64,000 bases of DNA from Oscillospiraceae bacterium. GTDB taxonomy: Bacteria > Bacillota > Clostridia > Oscillospirales > Oscillospiraceae. Made by a program: the position numbers and the translations under genes. Positions 50,739 to 63,616 of the stretch are shown in pieces. Each line of letters opens with the position of its first letter. Positions within the stretch are counted from its first letter, which is position 1. The notes below the pieces were generated by a model. That model was not told the DNA's origin. It was given only the letters and a program-made list of their open reading frames with translations, and did not search any database. The stretch spans positions 81,417-145,416 of the forward strand of contig SVMM01000009.1 in NCBI GenBank assembly GCA_015067435.1, in the 5' to 3' direction.

Positions 50739-52466
50739 ATGGACTATCGCAAGGAATATGAGAAGTGGCTCGCCTCTCCCGCTCTCAGCGACGAGGAGCG
50801 CGCGGAGCTCAAGGGCATCGCCGGCGATGAGAAGGAGATCGAGAACCGCTTCTACGGCCCGTTGGAGTTCGGCACCGCGGGACTGCGCGGCACGATGTAT
50901 ACCGGTCTGCACAACATGAACCGCCACGTCATCAAGTGGGCGACGCAGGGCTTCGCGGACGTCATTTCCGCCGAGGGCGCGGAGGCGAAGGAGCGCGGCG
51001 TCGCGATCTGCATGGACTGCCGCAACCACAGCTACGAGTTCGCCAAGGCGGCGGCGTGCGTCATGGCGGCAAACGGCATCAAGGTGCGCATTTTCGACGA
51101 GCTGCGCCCCACGCCGGAGCTGTCCTTCGCCGTGCGCGAGTACCACTGCCAGGCGGGCATCAACGTCACCGCCAGCCACAACCCCAAGGAGTACAACGGC
51201 TACAAGGTCTACTGGGAGGACGGCGCGCAGCTGCCGCCCCAGCACGCCGACGCCATCGCGAAGCGCCTCGCGGAGATCGACATCTTCGACGGTCCGAAGA
51301 GCATCGACTTTGACGAGGGCGTCAAGTCCGGCATGATTACCGTCTTCGGTTCGGAGTGCGACAAGCGCTTCCTTGAGGAAGTCATGGCGATGGTCAACGA
51401 CTACGACAGCGTCAAGAAGGTCGCCGACACGTTCAAGGTCGTCTATACGCCGTTCCACGGCTGCGGCCACAAGCTGGTGCCGGAGGCGCTGCACCGCCTC
51501 GGCGTCAAGCACCTGATCTGCGAGCCGGAGCAGATGAAGATCGACGGCAGCTTCCCGACCGTCGCCTCGCCCAACCCGGAGAACCCGGAGGGCTTCTACC
51601 TTGCCATCGACCTCGCCAAGAAGGAGGGCGCGAACTTCATCATCGGCACCGACCCGGACAGCGACCGCGTCGGCGTCATGGTGCAGAAGCCCGACGGCGA
51701 GTTCCAGGTGCTCACCGGCAACCAGACCGGCGTGCTGCTGCTCGACTACCTGATCGGCGCGATGAAGCGCGCGGGCAAGCTGCCCGCGAACGCCGCGACG
51801 CTCAAGACCATCGTCACCACCGAGATGGCGCGCAAGGTCGCCGAGAGCAACGGCCTCGACTGCTACGACACCTTCACCGGCTTCAAGTTCATGGCGGAGA
51901 AGATGGGCCAGCTCGAAGGCGCGGGCAAAAACACCGTCATCTTCTCGTATGAGGAGTCCTACGGCTACATGATCGGCCACTACGTCCGCGACAAGGACGC
52001 TGTCACCGCGTCCATGCTCATCGCCGAGATGGCGGCATGGTACGCCACGCAGGGCATGACACTTGCCGACGCGCTCCAGGCGCTCTTTGAAAAGTACGGC
52101 TGGTACGGCGAGAAGACGCACAACCTCGTCATGCCGGGTCTCGACGGCCTGGAGAAGATGGCGAAGCTGATGGCGGATCTGCGCGCCGAGCCTCCCGTGG
52201 AGATCGCGGGCGTCAAGGTCGTCGGCCGCCGTGACTACAAGGACGGCACCGAGACCGACACCGCCACCGGCAAGGTCAGCGAGATCGAGCTCAAGGGCTC
52301 GAACGTCCTGCGCTACGCGCTCGCGGACGGCACGGTCATCCTCGTGCGCCCGTCGGGCACGGAGCCGAAGATCAAGGTCTACATCCTCACGCAGGGCAAG
52401 GACGCGGCCGAGCGCGACGAGCGCATCGCGAAGTACTCCGCGTGGGTGGAGACGCTGAAAAAGTAA
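50739..52466 (+). CDS. phosphoglucomutase/phosphomannomutase family
   Basis: 575 residues, alpha-D-phosphohexomutase superfamily of the Firmicutes PgcA type. It interconverts glucose-6-phosphate and glucose-1-phosphate, the precursor for UDP-glucose and for CDP-glucose made by RfbF. Seen: FGTAGLRGTM, catalytic serine loop TASHNPKEYNGYK, metal loop GTDPDSDRVGVM, sugar loop FSYEESYGY and phosphate loop VRPSGTEPKIK. GAGGAGG precedes the start. Confidence 0.94.
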   Translation: MDYRKEYEKWLASPALSDEERAELKGIAGDEKEIENRFYGPLEFGTAGLRGTMYTGLHNMNRHVIKWATQGFADVISAEGAEAKERGVAICMDCRNHSYEFAKAAACVMAANGIKVRIFDELRPTPELSFAVREYHCQAGINVTASHNPKEYNGYKVYWEDGAQLPPQHADAIAKRLAEIDIFDGPKSIDFDEGVKSGMITVFGSECDKRFLEEVMAMVNDYDSVKKVADTFKVVYTPFHGCGHKLVPEALHRLGVKHLICEPEQMKIDGSFPTVASPNPENPEGFYLAIDLAKKEGANFIIGTDPDSDRVGVMVQKPDGEFQVLTGNQTGVLLLDYLIGAMKRAGKLPANAATLKTIVTTEMARKVAESNGLDCYDTFTGFKFMAEKMGQLEGAGKNTVIFSYEESYGYMIGHYVRDKDAVTASMLIAEMAAWYATQGMTLADALQALFEKYGWYGEKTHNLVMPGLDGLEKMAKLMADLRAEPPVEIAGVKVVGRRDYKDGTETDTATGKVSEIELKGSNVLRYALADGTVILVRPSGTEPKIKVYILTQGKDAAERDERIAKYSAWVETLKK

Positions 52467-52474
52467 GATCAATC

Positions 52475-52521
52475 AAAAAACGAACAGTAATCAGCCGTCA
52501 GGCTGATTACTGTTCGTTTTT
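52475..52521. terminator. bidirectional terminator between the mutase and spoIIP
   Basis: Perfect 21-bp stem with a 4-base loop, flanked by A and T runs. It overlaps the last codons of spoIIP. Confidence 0.95.
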
Positions 52522-53678
52522 ACCGTTTCCGCGAAACCTTCGGCAAAGAGCCGCGCGGCGTTGAGCGCCTCGGCGAGCGAGTTGCCCGCCGAACCCACCT
52601 CAAGGAGCAGCGCGCCGGGGCAGACCTGCTGGTTGTAGCGCGAGTTGCGCACGACAATGGGGCGCAGGAGCGTGGGATGGCCGCGCAGCAGCGTTTCCTG
52701 CACGGCGCAGGCGAGGCGCAGGTTGTCGCGCCAGCGGTCGTGGGGCAAGCCGCCGCCGTCGGAGCCGATGACGAATTCCAGCTGCGCGGCGGAGGGCTCC
52801 TCGGCGCACAGGACCTTGTACTCGTTCCCGTCCGCGTCCGTGATCGAATCGCGGTGGACGTCGAAGACATAGGTGATGGAGGGGTACTCCTCCCGATACC
52901 GCTCGATCGTCGCGAGCGAGCGGTTGTACGCGCCGGAGTAGTTCGGATAGTCGTGGAGCGTGCGGTCGTGCACGACGCCGATGCCCGCCGCTTCCAGCGT
53001 GCGCGCGATCTCGTCGCCCACGCGCACGACGTTGTACGCCTCGTCCAGCGTGCGGTGCTCGTCGGATTCTTCATATTCCTCGCCCTCCGGCATCGTGTAC
53101 GCCTCGCAGCCGTGGGTGTGGACGATGAGCACCTGCGGCGCGTCGCCGGTGAGCGCGGCGGAGAACCCGCCGTCCAGATCTCCGGCGGAGAGGGAGGAGG
53201 CGGAGCCGTTGTTGACGTAGACCGCGCCCTTCACCAGATAGCCGGACGGGTCGGAGGGGCGCAGTGTCGTCGACGGCACGCCGTTGTCCCGCACGGTGAT
53301 CGCGCTCGGCGGCTTCGGCGCGCTCTCCGGCTCGCTTGCGGGGACTTCCTCCGCCGGCATCGCCGGCGCGTCGGGCTCCTCCGGCGCGGGAGGCGTCTCC
53401 GGCGGCTCCGCCGCCAGCCAGGAGCGCGTCACCTCCGCCTCCCGCGAGAGGAGCAGCGGCGCTGCGCGCAGCACCAGCGACGCCCCCGGCGACAGGGCGC
53501 TCTCGGAGAACAGCTCGCCCCGCTCAAAGCGCAGCAGAAGGATGGGCAGCGCATCGCCGCCCAGCGTCCGCGCCGCTTCGTCCAGACTCTGCGCCGTTGC
53601 CGCCGCCGACACCGCCCACAGCGTCGACACCGCCAGCGCCGCGGACAGCACGGCGCGCAGCCGACGTTTTCCCTTCAT
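52491..53678 (-). CDS. spoIIP: stage II sporulation protein P
   Basis: 395 residues. Membrane-anchored peptidoglycan amidase/endopeptidase that works with SpoIID and SpoIIM in forespore engulfment. Seen: N-terminal signal/anchor (LRAVLSAALAVSTLWAVSAA), a Pro-rich linker (about 115-150), VLIVHTHGCEAY with the zinc His, DEHRTLDEAYNVVRVG, VFDVHRDS and the late LLLEVGSAGNSLAEA. Start 53678 is set by GGGGGAGGTG about 7 bases upstream. The far longer open frame upstream is GC-related. Shows that the organism can or could sporulate. Confidence 0.93.
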   Translation of the reverse strand: MKGKRRLRAVLSAALAVSTLWAVSAAATAQSLDEAARTLGGDALPILLLRFERGELFSESALSPGASLVLRAAPLLLSREAEVTRSWLAAEPPETPPAPEEPDAPAMPAEEVPASEPESAPKPPSAITVRDNGVPSTTLRPSDPSGYLVKGAVYVNNGSASSLSAGDLDGGFSAALTGDAPQVLIVHTHGCEAYTMPEGEEYEESDEHRTLDEAYNVVRVGDEIARTLEAAGIGVVHDRTLHDYPNYSGAYNRSLATIERYREEYPSITYVFDVHRDSITDADGNEYKVLCAEEPSAAQLEFVIGSDGGGLPHDRWRDNLRLACAVQETLLRGHPTLLRPIVVRNSRYNQQVCPGALLLEVGSAGNSLAEALNAARLFAEGFAETVKTNSNQPDG

Positions 53679-53756
53679 GGTGCGCCACCTCCCCCGCGGG
53701 GCGTCCGCCCCGTCACGGGACAAACCTATGCGCGCCGCGGCGGGAATATACGCATC

Positions 53757-53785
53757 TTGCTTTTTTCGGCGTCCTATGGTAGCAT
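53757..53785 (+). promoter_or_regulatory. candidate promoter of guaD
   Basis: TTGCTT (53757-53762), 17-base spacer, TAGCAT (53780-53785), about 35 bases before the GTG start. Confidence 0.45.
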
Positions 53786-53819
53786 GGACAAAAAGATGCG
53801 AAAAAAGGAATGATCTTTT

Positions 53820-55079
53820 GTGAAATTGATAAAAGGCAATGTGGTTTACAGTCCCCGCTGCGGCGAGCTGGTCACGCTGCCGCACGGCGCGCTCGCGCTC
53901 TCCGACGACGGCGTGCTGACGGAGATCCTGCCCGCCGCGCCGGAGAAGGCGGACGCGGAGGTGATCGACTGCGGCGACGCGCTCATTCTGCCGTCGTTCG
54001 TCGACATGCACCTGCACGCGCCGCAGTATCCGATGGTGGGTCTGGGCATGGACCTGCCGCTGATCGACTGGCTCAATACCTACACGTTCAAAAATGAGGC
54101 GCGCTTCGCCGACCTCGACTTCGCGCGGCGCACCTATCGCCGCCTCGCGGACGACCTCATCACCGGCGGCACGACGCGGGTGTGCATGTTCTCATCCCTG
54201 CACACGGACGCGACGCTCGTCCTGATGGAGGAGTTGGAGCGCGCGGGCGTGACGGGCTATGTCGGCAAGGTCAACATGGACCGCAACAGCGGCGACGTAC
54301 TGCACGAGACGACGGAGGAGAGCAAGCGCGAGACGCTGCGCTGGCTGGACGCCTGCGGCGATTTCCGGTATGTCAAGCCCATCCTGACGCCGCGCTTCAC
54401 CCCGTCGTGCACCGACGAGCTGATGGCGTGGCTGGGCAGGCTTGCCGAGGAGCGCGGGCTGTACGTGCAGTCGCATCTGTCCGAAAACCTCGGCGAGATC
54501 GCGTGGGTGCGCGAGCTGCACCCCGACTGTCCGCAGTACTGGGAGACCTATGCCAAATACGGCCTGTGGAAGGATCACACGGTCATGGCGCACTGTGTCC
54601 ACTCGGATGAGCGGGAGCGCGAGGCGATGCTGCGCCACGGCGTCACCGTGGCGCACTGCGCCGACTCGAACATCAACATCTGCTCCGGCGTCGCGCCCGT
54701 GCGGCTGATGCTCGACGAGGGGCTTTCCGTAACGCTCGGTTCGGACATCGCGGGCGGCGCGATGCTCGCGATGAACCGCGTTGTCACCACGACGATCCGT
54801 GTTTCCAAGCTGCGCGCGATGAAGACCGACGGAAAGGACGGCTTTTTGACCGTGGACGAGGCGTTTTGCCTCGGCACGACGGCGGGGCACCGCTGGTTCG
54901 GCGCGGACGGCGGCTTTGCGGTCGGGAAGCCGCTGCACGCCATCGTCGTGGACGACGGCGGTTTTGCCGAGCCGGTGCGCGAGCTGACGCTCCGCGAGCG
55001 CTTCGAGCGCTGCGTGTACCTGATGGACAAGAGCGCGATCCGCGCGGTCTGGTCGGAGGGACGGCGGGTCGTCGGATAG
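53820..55079 (+). CDS. guaD: guanine deaminase / amidohydrolase
   Basis: 419 residues, amidohydrolase superfamily. It hydrolyses guanine to xanthine and ammonia. Zinc ligands in FVDMHLHAPQYP, the GuaD-like YPMVGLGMDLPLIDWLNTYTF segment, MDRNSGDVLHETTEES, QSHLSEN, MAHCVHSDERE, and GSDIAGG. Length fits. The GTG start follows AAAGGAATG by about 5 bases. It is followed 48 bases later by a signalling gene on the same strand with its own ribosome-binding site. Confidence 0.9.
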   Translation: MKLIKGNVVYSPRCGELVTLPHGALALSDDGVLTEILPAAPEKADAEVIDCGDALILPSFVDMHLHAPQYPMVGLGMDLPLIDWLNTYTFKNEARFADLDFARRTYRRLADDLITGGTTRVCMFSSLHTDATLVLMEELERAGVTGYVGKVNMDRNSGDVLHETTEESKRETLRWLDACGDFRYVKPILTPRFTPSCTDELMAWLGRLAEERGLYVQSHLSENLGEIAWVRELHPDCPQYWETYAKYGLWKDHTVMAHCVHSDEREREAMLRHGVTVAHCADSNINICSGVAPVRLMLDEGLSVTLGSDIAGGAMLAMNRVVTTTIRVSKLRAMKTDGKDGFLTVDEAFCLGTTAGHRWFGADGGFAVGKPLHAIVVDDGGFAEPVRELTLRERFERCVYLMDKSAIRAVWSEGRRVVG

Positions 55080-55127
55080 CGCGGCGGACACGGACAGACA
55101 GGCGCAGACAGGCGGAGAGGAGCTCCT

Positions 55128-57920
55128 ATGACGCGGCAGATACTGTTTATTATTCAATATGTCAGCATCGTCGGGCTGGTCGTGGAGTGCTGGGTCATTT
55201 TTCAGAAATGGCGCAGCGAGCTTCACTCGTACATTTTTTTCAGCAGCATCGCCACGCTGGTGAACAACTACGGCTACCTGCTGCTCATGCGCGCGACCAC
55301 GGGGGAAGCCTGCCTCACGGCGATGAAGACGGCCTATCTGGGCAAGGTGTGGATCCCGTATGCGCTGTTCATGTTCGCCATGCTCCTGTGCGGAAAGCGG
55401 GTGAACAAGTGGATCAAGGGGGCGCTTGCGATCGCCCATCTTGTGACGCTCACCCTGATGCTGACCGTGGAGTACAACGACCTGTACTACACGAACATCG
55501 ACTATGACTGGTCCGGTCTGGTGCCGCGCATCGTGCACGGCGGCGGCGTCTGGCACAAGCTGTACGATGTGATCATCGCATTTTACATCGTGTACGCGCT
55601 GGTGCAGATGTTCCTCGCGTGGTATCGGGAGAAACGGCCGCTCGCCAAAAAGCGCCTGATGACGCTCATTATGACCTTTATGGCGTACAGCGGCTCGTTT
55701 GGCATCTACAAGCTGGCCAAGACGTGGAGCTACGACGTCACGGCGATGGGCTACACGATCGGCACGGTGTTCCTGTTCATCGCGATCTTTCGCTTCGACT
55801 TGCTCGACACGGTGGCGCTCGCGCGCGAGTACGCGATCGACAAGCTGGCCGAGGGCATCGTCGTCGTCAACGATCTGGGCAAGGTCGGGTACTACAACAA
55901 GCCCGCGCTGGAGCTGTTCCCGGCGCTGGAGACCGACGCGCAGAGCGTAATGGACGCGCTGCGCGGCGCCATTGACCGCGGCGAGCCGCTGCGCCTCGAC
56001 GGGCGCGTCTACACGCCGACGGCGAACGCGCTGAGCGGGAACGACGCGTCCGCGGGCACGATCTACGTGCTCACGGACGACACTGAGCATTTCCGCTACG
56101 TCGAGCAGCTGGAGGAGCAGACGCGCCGCGCGGACAGCGCGAGCAAGGCGAAGTCCGCGTTCCTCGCCAACATGTCGCACGAGATCCGCACGCCGATCAA
56201 CGCCATCCTCGGCATGGACGAGATGATCCTGCGCGAGAGCGAGGAGAAATCGACGCTCGCCTACGCCGAGGACATCGAGTCGGCGGGGCGGACGCTGCTG
56301 TCCATCATCAACGACGTTCTGGACTTCTCGAAGATCGAGGAGGGGCGGATGGAGATCCTGCCCACGGCGTACGACATCAGCTCGCTCATCAACGACCTTG
56401 TGAACATGACGCGCCCGCGCGCGGAGGACAAGGGGCTGAGCTTCGATGTGCGCGTGGACAAGAACATCCCCTGTCGCCTCATCGGCGACGAGATCCGCAT
56501 CCGCCAGTGCGCGCTCAACGTGCTGACCAACGCCGTGAAGTACACGGAGAAGGGCGGCGTGACGCTGGACGTCGGCTACGAGTGGATCAGCCGGAACAAC
56601 ATCATGCTGCGCATCGCCGTCACCGACACGGGCATCGGCATGAGGCAGGAGGACATGGACCGCCTGTTCGCGCCGTTCGCCCGCATCGAGGAAAAGCGCA
56701 ACCGCGCCATCGAGGGCACGGGCCTCGGCATGAGCATCACGAAACAGCTGCTCGCGCTGATGGGCAGCAGGCTGGAGGTCGAGAGCGTCTACGGCGAGGG
56801 CTCGACGTTTTCGTTCAAGATCGACCAGCCGGTCATCAACTGGGAGGGCGTCGGCGAGTTTGCCGAGCATGTGCGGACGGACGCGCGGCGCAGGTCGTAC
56901 CGCGAGCGGTTCCACGCGCCGGAGGCGCGCGTCCTCGTGGTGGATGACACGCCGGTGAACCTGACCGTCGTCCGCGGCCTGCTCAAAAAGACGCAGATAC
57001 AGGTGGACACGGCGGAGTCGGGGCGGGAAGCGCTGGCGCTGGCGGCGGAGAACCGCTACGACGTCGTCTTCATCGACCACATGATGCCGGAGATGGACGG
57101 CATGGAGACGCTGCGGGAGCTGCGGAAGCTCCCGGACATGGCGGACGTGCCCTGCGTCGCGCTGACCGCGAACGCCATCTCCGGCGCGCGGGAGATGTAT
57201 CTTGAGGCGGGCTTTTCCGACTATCTGTCCAAACCGCTGGACGGCGAAAAGCTGGAGGCGCTGCTCCTGCACCGCCTGCCGCCGGAGATGGTGCGCGAGC
57301 CGGAGGAGGACGCCGGCGCGCAGGACGAGCCCGTCACACTTCCGGAGTGGCTGAACGGGATCGCGGAGCTGGACGTGCGGCAGGGTCTGACGCACTGCGG
57401 CACGGCGGAGACGTATCTGGATTCGCTGACCATCTATGCGCGCAACGCGTCCGCCTCCGCGGACGAGCTGGAACGCCTGCGCGGCGCGGACGACGCGAGG
57501 GGCGTCACGGTGAAGGTGCACGCGCTCAAGAGCACGTCGCGCGCCGTCGGCGCGGAGGAGCTGGGCGCGGCGGCGGAGAAGCTGGAGAACGCGGGCAACG
57601 CCGGCGATGCCGCAACGCTGTACGCGGGGCTGGACGACGTGCTCGCGCGGCTCCGCGCGCTGGGGGAGGCGCTCGCGCCCCTGTACGCAGAAGACACGGC
57701 GGCGGAGCAGACGCTGCCGCCGCTGCCGGAGGGCAAGCTGCAAAGTATCTGCGAGTCCATCCGCACGTTTGCGGACAGCTTCGATTCCGAGGGCGCGATG
57801 TCCATGCTGGATTATCTGGACGGCTTTGACCTTCCGCCGGACGAACGCGAGCGCGTGGAGAAGATCCGACGCGCCGTCGCCGATTTTGACTGGGACTGTG
57901 TCGGCGCGCTGCTGCAATAA
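55128..57920 (+). CDS. 7TM hybrid sensor histidine kinase (HisKA-HATPase-REC-HPt)
   Basis: 930 residues. About seven N-terminal membrane helices (residues 1-230, histidine-kinase 7TM type), a short PAS-like region (about 235-330), HisKA with H351 (NMSHEIRTPINAILG), HATPase_c (NVLTNAVKYTEKG, DTGIGMRQEDM, GTGLGMSI), receiver with D650 (VFIDHMMPEMDG), and a C-terminal HPt with H798 (KVHALKSTSRAVGA). A second HPt protein is encoded at 59713. This is a full phosphorelay in one chain. By context it feeds the c-di-GMP regulator downstream. Confidence 0.92.
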   Translation: MTRQILFIIQYVSIVGLVVECWVIFQKWRSELHSYIFFSSIATLVNNYGYLLLMRATTGEACLTAMKTAYLGKVWIPYALFMFAMLLCGKRVNKWIKGALAIAHLVTLTLMLTVEYNDLYYTNIDYDWSGLVPRIVHGGGVWHKLYDVIIAFYIVYALVQMFLAWYREKRPLAKKRLMTLIMTFMAYSGSFGIYKLAKTWSYDVTAMGYTIGTVFLFIAIFRFDLLDTVALAREYAIDKLAEGIVVVNDLGKVGYYNKPALELFPALETDAQSVMDALRGAIDRGEPLRLDGRVYTPTANALSGNDASAGTIYVLTDDTEHFRYVEQLEEQTRRADSASKAKSAFLANMSHEIRTPINAILGMDEMILRESEEKSTLAYAEDIESAGRTLLSIINDVLDFSKIEEGRMEILPTAYDISSLINDLVNMTRPRAEDKGLSFDVRVDKNIPCRLIGDEIRIRQCALNVLTNAVKYTEKGGVTLDVGYEWISRNNIMLRIAVTDTGIGMRQEDMDRLFAPFARIEEKRNRAIEGTGLGMSITKQLLALMGSRLEVESVYGEGSTFSFKIDQPVINWEGVGEFAEHVRTDARRRSYRERFHAPEARVLVVDDTPVNLTVVRGLLKKTQIQVDTAESGREALALAAENRYDVVFIDHMMPEMDGMETLRELRKLPDMADVPCVALTANAISGAREMYLEAGFSDYLSKPLDGEKLEALLLHRLPPEMVREPEEDAGAQDEPVTLPEWLNGIAELDVRQGLTHCGTAETYLDSLTIYARNASASADELERLRGADDARGVTVKVHALKSTSRAVGAEELGAAAEKLENAGNAGDAATLYAGLDDVLARLRALGEALAPLYAEDTAAEQTLPPLPEGKLQSICESIRTFADSFDSEGAMSMLDYLDGFDLPPDERERVEKIRRAVADFDWDCVGALLQ

Positions 57921-57963
57921 GGAACGCAGAGCCCGGGCGCGTGAAGAAATCTGCCGCCATTGG

Positions 57964-57992
57964 TTGATTTCCCGCGCGCCGCTTGCTATATT
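57964..57992 (+). promoter_or_regulatory. promoter of the REC-GGDEF-EAL gene
   Basis: TTGATT (57964-57969), 17-base spacer, TATATT (57987-57992). It excludes the TTG start at 57983 and supports the ATG at 58028. Confidence 0.65.
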
Positions 57993-58027
57993 CAAGAGAG
58001 ATTTCCTTGGAGATCGGGGGCGGAACC

Positions 58028-59716
58028 ATGGGAAACAAAAACGAAGGCATGCAGAGGAAGCGGACGGTCCTCGTGGTCGAGGACAACGATATGAACCGCG
58101 AGATCCTTCTTGAGCTGCTTGCGGACGATTACCACGTGCTGGAAGCGGAAAACGGCGCCGCCGGACTGGAGCTGCTCGACCGGCACAGCGACGAGATCGC
58201 GCTTGTCCTGCTCGACGTGTACATGCCGGAGTGCGACGGCTTTACGTTTCTGGAGCGCAAGCGGAAGGATCCGCGCTACGACGCCGTGCCCGTCATCATG
58301 ATGACGGCGAGCAGCAACGCCGACGACGAGATCCGCTGCCTGGAGCTCGGCGCGAGCGACTTCATCACAAAGCCCTACAACGTCGAGATCATGAAAAACC
58401 GCATGAAGAGCGTGATTCGGCTGCGTGAGTCCTCGTCCATGCTGGGGCGCCTCGAAACGGACAGCCTCACGGGGCTCCACAGCAAGGAGTATTTCTACCA
58501 CGCGGTGGAGAAGACGCTTCGCGCCAACCCCAACGAGCACTATGACATCCTGTGCAGCGACGTGGAGAATTTCCGCGTGATGAACGACCGCTACGGCACG
58601 GCGGAGTGCGACCGCTTCCTGCGCGCCATTGCCGACGACTTCACCGCGTGTCTGCCGGGGCTGGTGCTCGGCGGACGCATCGGCGCGGACGTGTATGCGT
58701 TCCTGCTGCGCCACCGGGAGAAGGACGCGTGGGACGAGAACATGACGCCGAACGGCGGAAACACGCATTTCGAGCGCTTTATCGTCAAGCTCGGCGCCTA
58801 CATCGACGTGGACCACTCGCTCACCGCCGCCGCGATCTGCGACCGCGCCACCCTCGCCATCGCGGAGATCAAGAAGGTCTTCGGCGCCAACTTTGCATTC
58901 TACGACGACGCCATGCGCGAGCAACAGCTCTTCGACCACCATCTGGAGCAGATGATGGAATCCGCGCTTGCGGAGCGGCAGTTCGTGGTATATTACCAGC
59001 CCAAGCACGACCTCCACACCGACGCGACCGGCGGCGCGGAGGCGCTGGTGCGCTGGATCAACCCCGAGCTGGGCTTCATCAGCCCCGGCAAGTTCGTCCC
59101 CCTGTTCGAGCGCAACGGTTTCATCATCAATCTGGACTTCTACATCTGGGAGGAGGTCTGCCGCGAGCTGCGCCGCTGCCGGGAGGAGGGGCTGCCCGTG
59201 GTGCCCGTCTCGGTCAACGTCTCGCGCCGCGATTTCGAGCTGCCCGACCTCGCGCGGCAGATCGCCGCGCTGGCGGACCGGTACGGCATCGAGCACGCCC
59301 TTCTGCACATCGAGCTGACGGAGTCGATGTACAGCGACAACCCCGAGCAGATCGCGCGCACGCTGGCCGATCTGCACAGCAACGGCTTCTACATCGAGCT
59401 GGACGACTTCGGCGCGGGCTATTCGAGCCTGACGAGCCTCAACACGTTGCAGCTGGACGTGATGAAGATCGACATGAGTCTCATCCGCCACGCGACGGCG
59501 ACGAACGATTACAGCATCCTGCGCTTTGCGACGCTTCTGGCGGACGGCATGCGCCTCAAGACCGTCGTGGAGGGCGTGGAGACCGCGGAGCAGGTCGCGG
59601 CGCTCAAGGTGCTCGGCTGCGACTACATTCAGGGCTACTACTTCTCCAAGCCGCTTCCGGTGGAGGAGTTTGAGGCGTATTTGAAGGCGCACGCGCGCCA
59701 GGAGGTGCGGGTATGA
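58028..59716 (+). CDS. REC-GGDEF(degenerate)-EAL response regulator, likely c-di-GMP phosphodiesterase
   Basis: 562 residues. Receiver domain with D63 (LVLLDVYMPECDGF) and KPYN. GGDEF-type domain (DSLTGLHSKEYF) whose signature is changed to IGADVY, so cyclase activity is unlikely. EAL domain with E338-A339-L340 (GGAEALVRW), SVNVSRRDFE, ELTES and DDFGAGYSSLTSL, all consistent with an active c-di-GMP phosphodiesterase. c-di-GMP controls motility in Clostridia, and the window encodes flagellins. The stop overlaps the HPt gene start (ATGA). Confidence 0.92.
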   Translation: MGNKNEGMQRKRTVLVVEDNDMNREILLELLADDYHVLEAENGAAGLELLDRHSDEIALVLLDVYMPECDGFTFLERKRKDPRYDAVPVIMMTASSNADDEIRCLELGASDFITKPYNVEIMKNRMKSVIRLRESSSMLGRLETDSLTGLHSKEYFYHAVEKTLRANPNEHYDILCSDVENFRVMNDRYGTAECDRFLRAIADDFTACLPGLVLGGRIGADVYAFLLRHREKDAWDENMTPNGGNTHFERFIVKLGAYIDVDHSLTAAAICDRATLAIAEIKKVFGANFAFYDDAMREQQLFDHHLEQMMESALAERQFVVYYQPKHDLHTDATGGAEALVRWINPELGFISPGKFVPLFERNGFIINLDFYIWEEVCRELRRCREEGLPVVPVSVNVSRRDFELPDLARQIAALADRYGIEHALLHIELTESMYSDNPEQIARTLADLHSNGFYIELDDFGAGYSSLTSLNTLQLDVMKIDMSLIRHATATNDYSILRFATLLADGMRLKTVVEGVETAEQVAALKVLGCDYIQGYYFSKPLPVEEFEAYLKAHARQEVRV

Positions 59717-60084
59717 CGGTACAGCAGCTCTATGAGAGCATCGGCGGCAGCTACGAGAGCGCGAGGCGCATCCTGCAGATGGACAAGCTGATCGCCAAGT
59801 TCATTCTCAAGTTTCTCGACGACAAGTCCTTTGAGCAGCTCAGCTCATCCTGGGCGGCGCGGGACGCGGCGGGCACCTTCGACGGCGCGCACGCCATGAA
59901 GGGCGTCTGCGCCAATCTGGGGCTGGACGCGCTGTCCGCCTCCGCCTCGGTGCTTGCCGAGGAGTTCCGCCCCGGCCATGCGCGCGCGATGGACGACGAC
60001 GAGGTCACGCGCCGCGTTTCGGCGCTGCGCGCGGATTACGAGCACACGCTGGAGGGCATCCGCGCGTTTGCCGCCGCGCAGTAA
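59713..60084 (+). CDS. HPt phosphotransfer protein
   Basis: 123 residues, a four-helix bundle. Phospho-accepting H60 lies in GAHAMKGVCANLGL (H-x-x-K-G). It is translationally coupled to the REC-GGDEF-EAL gene and likely exchanges phosphate with its receiver or with the hybrid kinase. No output domain. Confidence 0.88.
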   Translation: MTVQQLYESIGGSYESARRILQMDKLIAKFILKFLDDKSFEQLSSSWAARDAAGTFDGAHAMKGVCANLGLDALSASASVLAEEFRPGHARAMDDDEVTRRVSALRADYEHTLEGIRAFAAAQ

Positions 60085-60118
60085 ATACGCAAAACATGTG
60101 CCGCCGCGCGAAAAAGGC

Positions 60119-60147
60119 TTGCAAAAGCCCGCGAGGCGGCATATAAT
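60119..60147 (+). promoter_or_regulatory. asnS promoter
   Basis: TTGCAA (60119-60124), 17-base spacer, TATAAT (60142-60147). The leader is about 30 bases, so no T-box element is present upstream. Confidence 0.8.
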
Positions 60148-60182
60148 AATGCCAATTTTCATGGAAAAAGGATGAAAACGAT

Positions 60183-61577
<1,395 letters not shown>

Positions 61578-61584
61578 AAACCGC

Positions 61585-61637
61585 AACAACAAGCGCGACC
61601 GGAGAACCTTGCCGTTCTCCGGTCGCGCTTTGTTGTT
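61585..61637. terminator. bidirectional terminator between asnS and typA
   Basis: Stem of about 23 bp (61585-61607 with 61614-61637, one bulged base), 6-base loop, convergent genes on both sides. Confidence 0.9.
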
Positions 61638-61643
61638 CCGATT

Positions 61644-63473
<1,830 letters not shown>

Positions 63474-63517
63474 ATTGCTTCCACTCCATATCGTATAGAT
63501 TGCATTTTAACTATGGT

Positions 63518-63546
63518 AGTATATGACGGTTCGGCGGACTTTTCAA
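63518..63546 (-). promoter_or_regulatory. typA promoter
   Basis: Minus strand TTGAAA (63546-63541), 17-base spacer, TATACT (63523-63518). It is back to back with the tRNA promoter. Confidence 0.75.
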
Positions 63547-63565
63547 GATTTTTTTCACATTTGCA

Positions 63566-63595
63566 TTGACATTTTGCCGTGCGGTGCTGTAAAAT
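63566..63595 (+). promoter_or_regulatory. tRNA-Arg promoter
   Basis: Consensus TTGACA (63566-63571), 18-base spacer, TAAAAT (63590-63595), with the start of transcription about 15 bases before the tRNA. Confidence 0.75.
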
Positions 63596-63616
63596 ATTTA
63601 GGCAAATCGCACAGAT

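Noticed and set aside
54192..57995. 1267-codon minus-strand open frame across guaD and the hybrid kinase
   Set aside because: Arg/His/Val-rich composition, no domain, and it lies opposite two well-supported genes.
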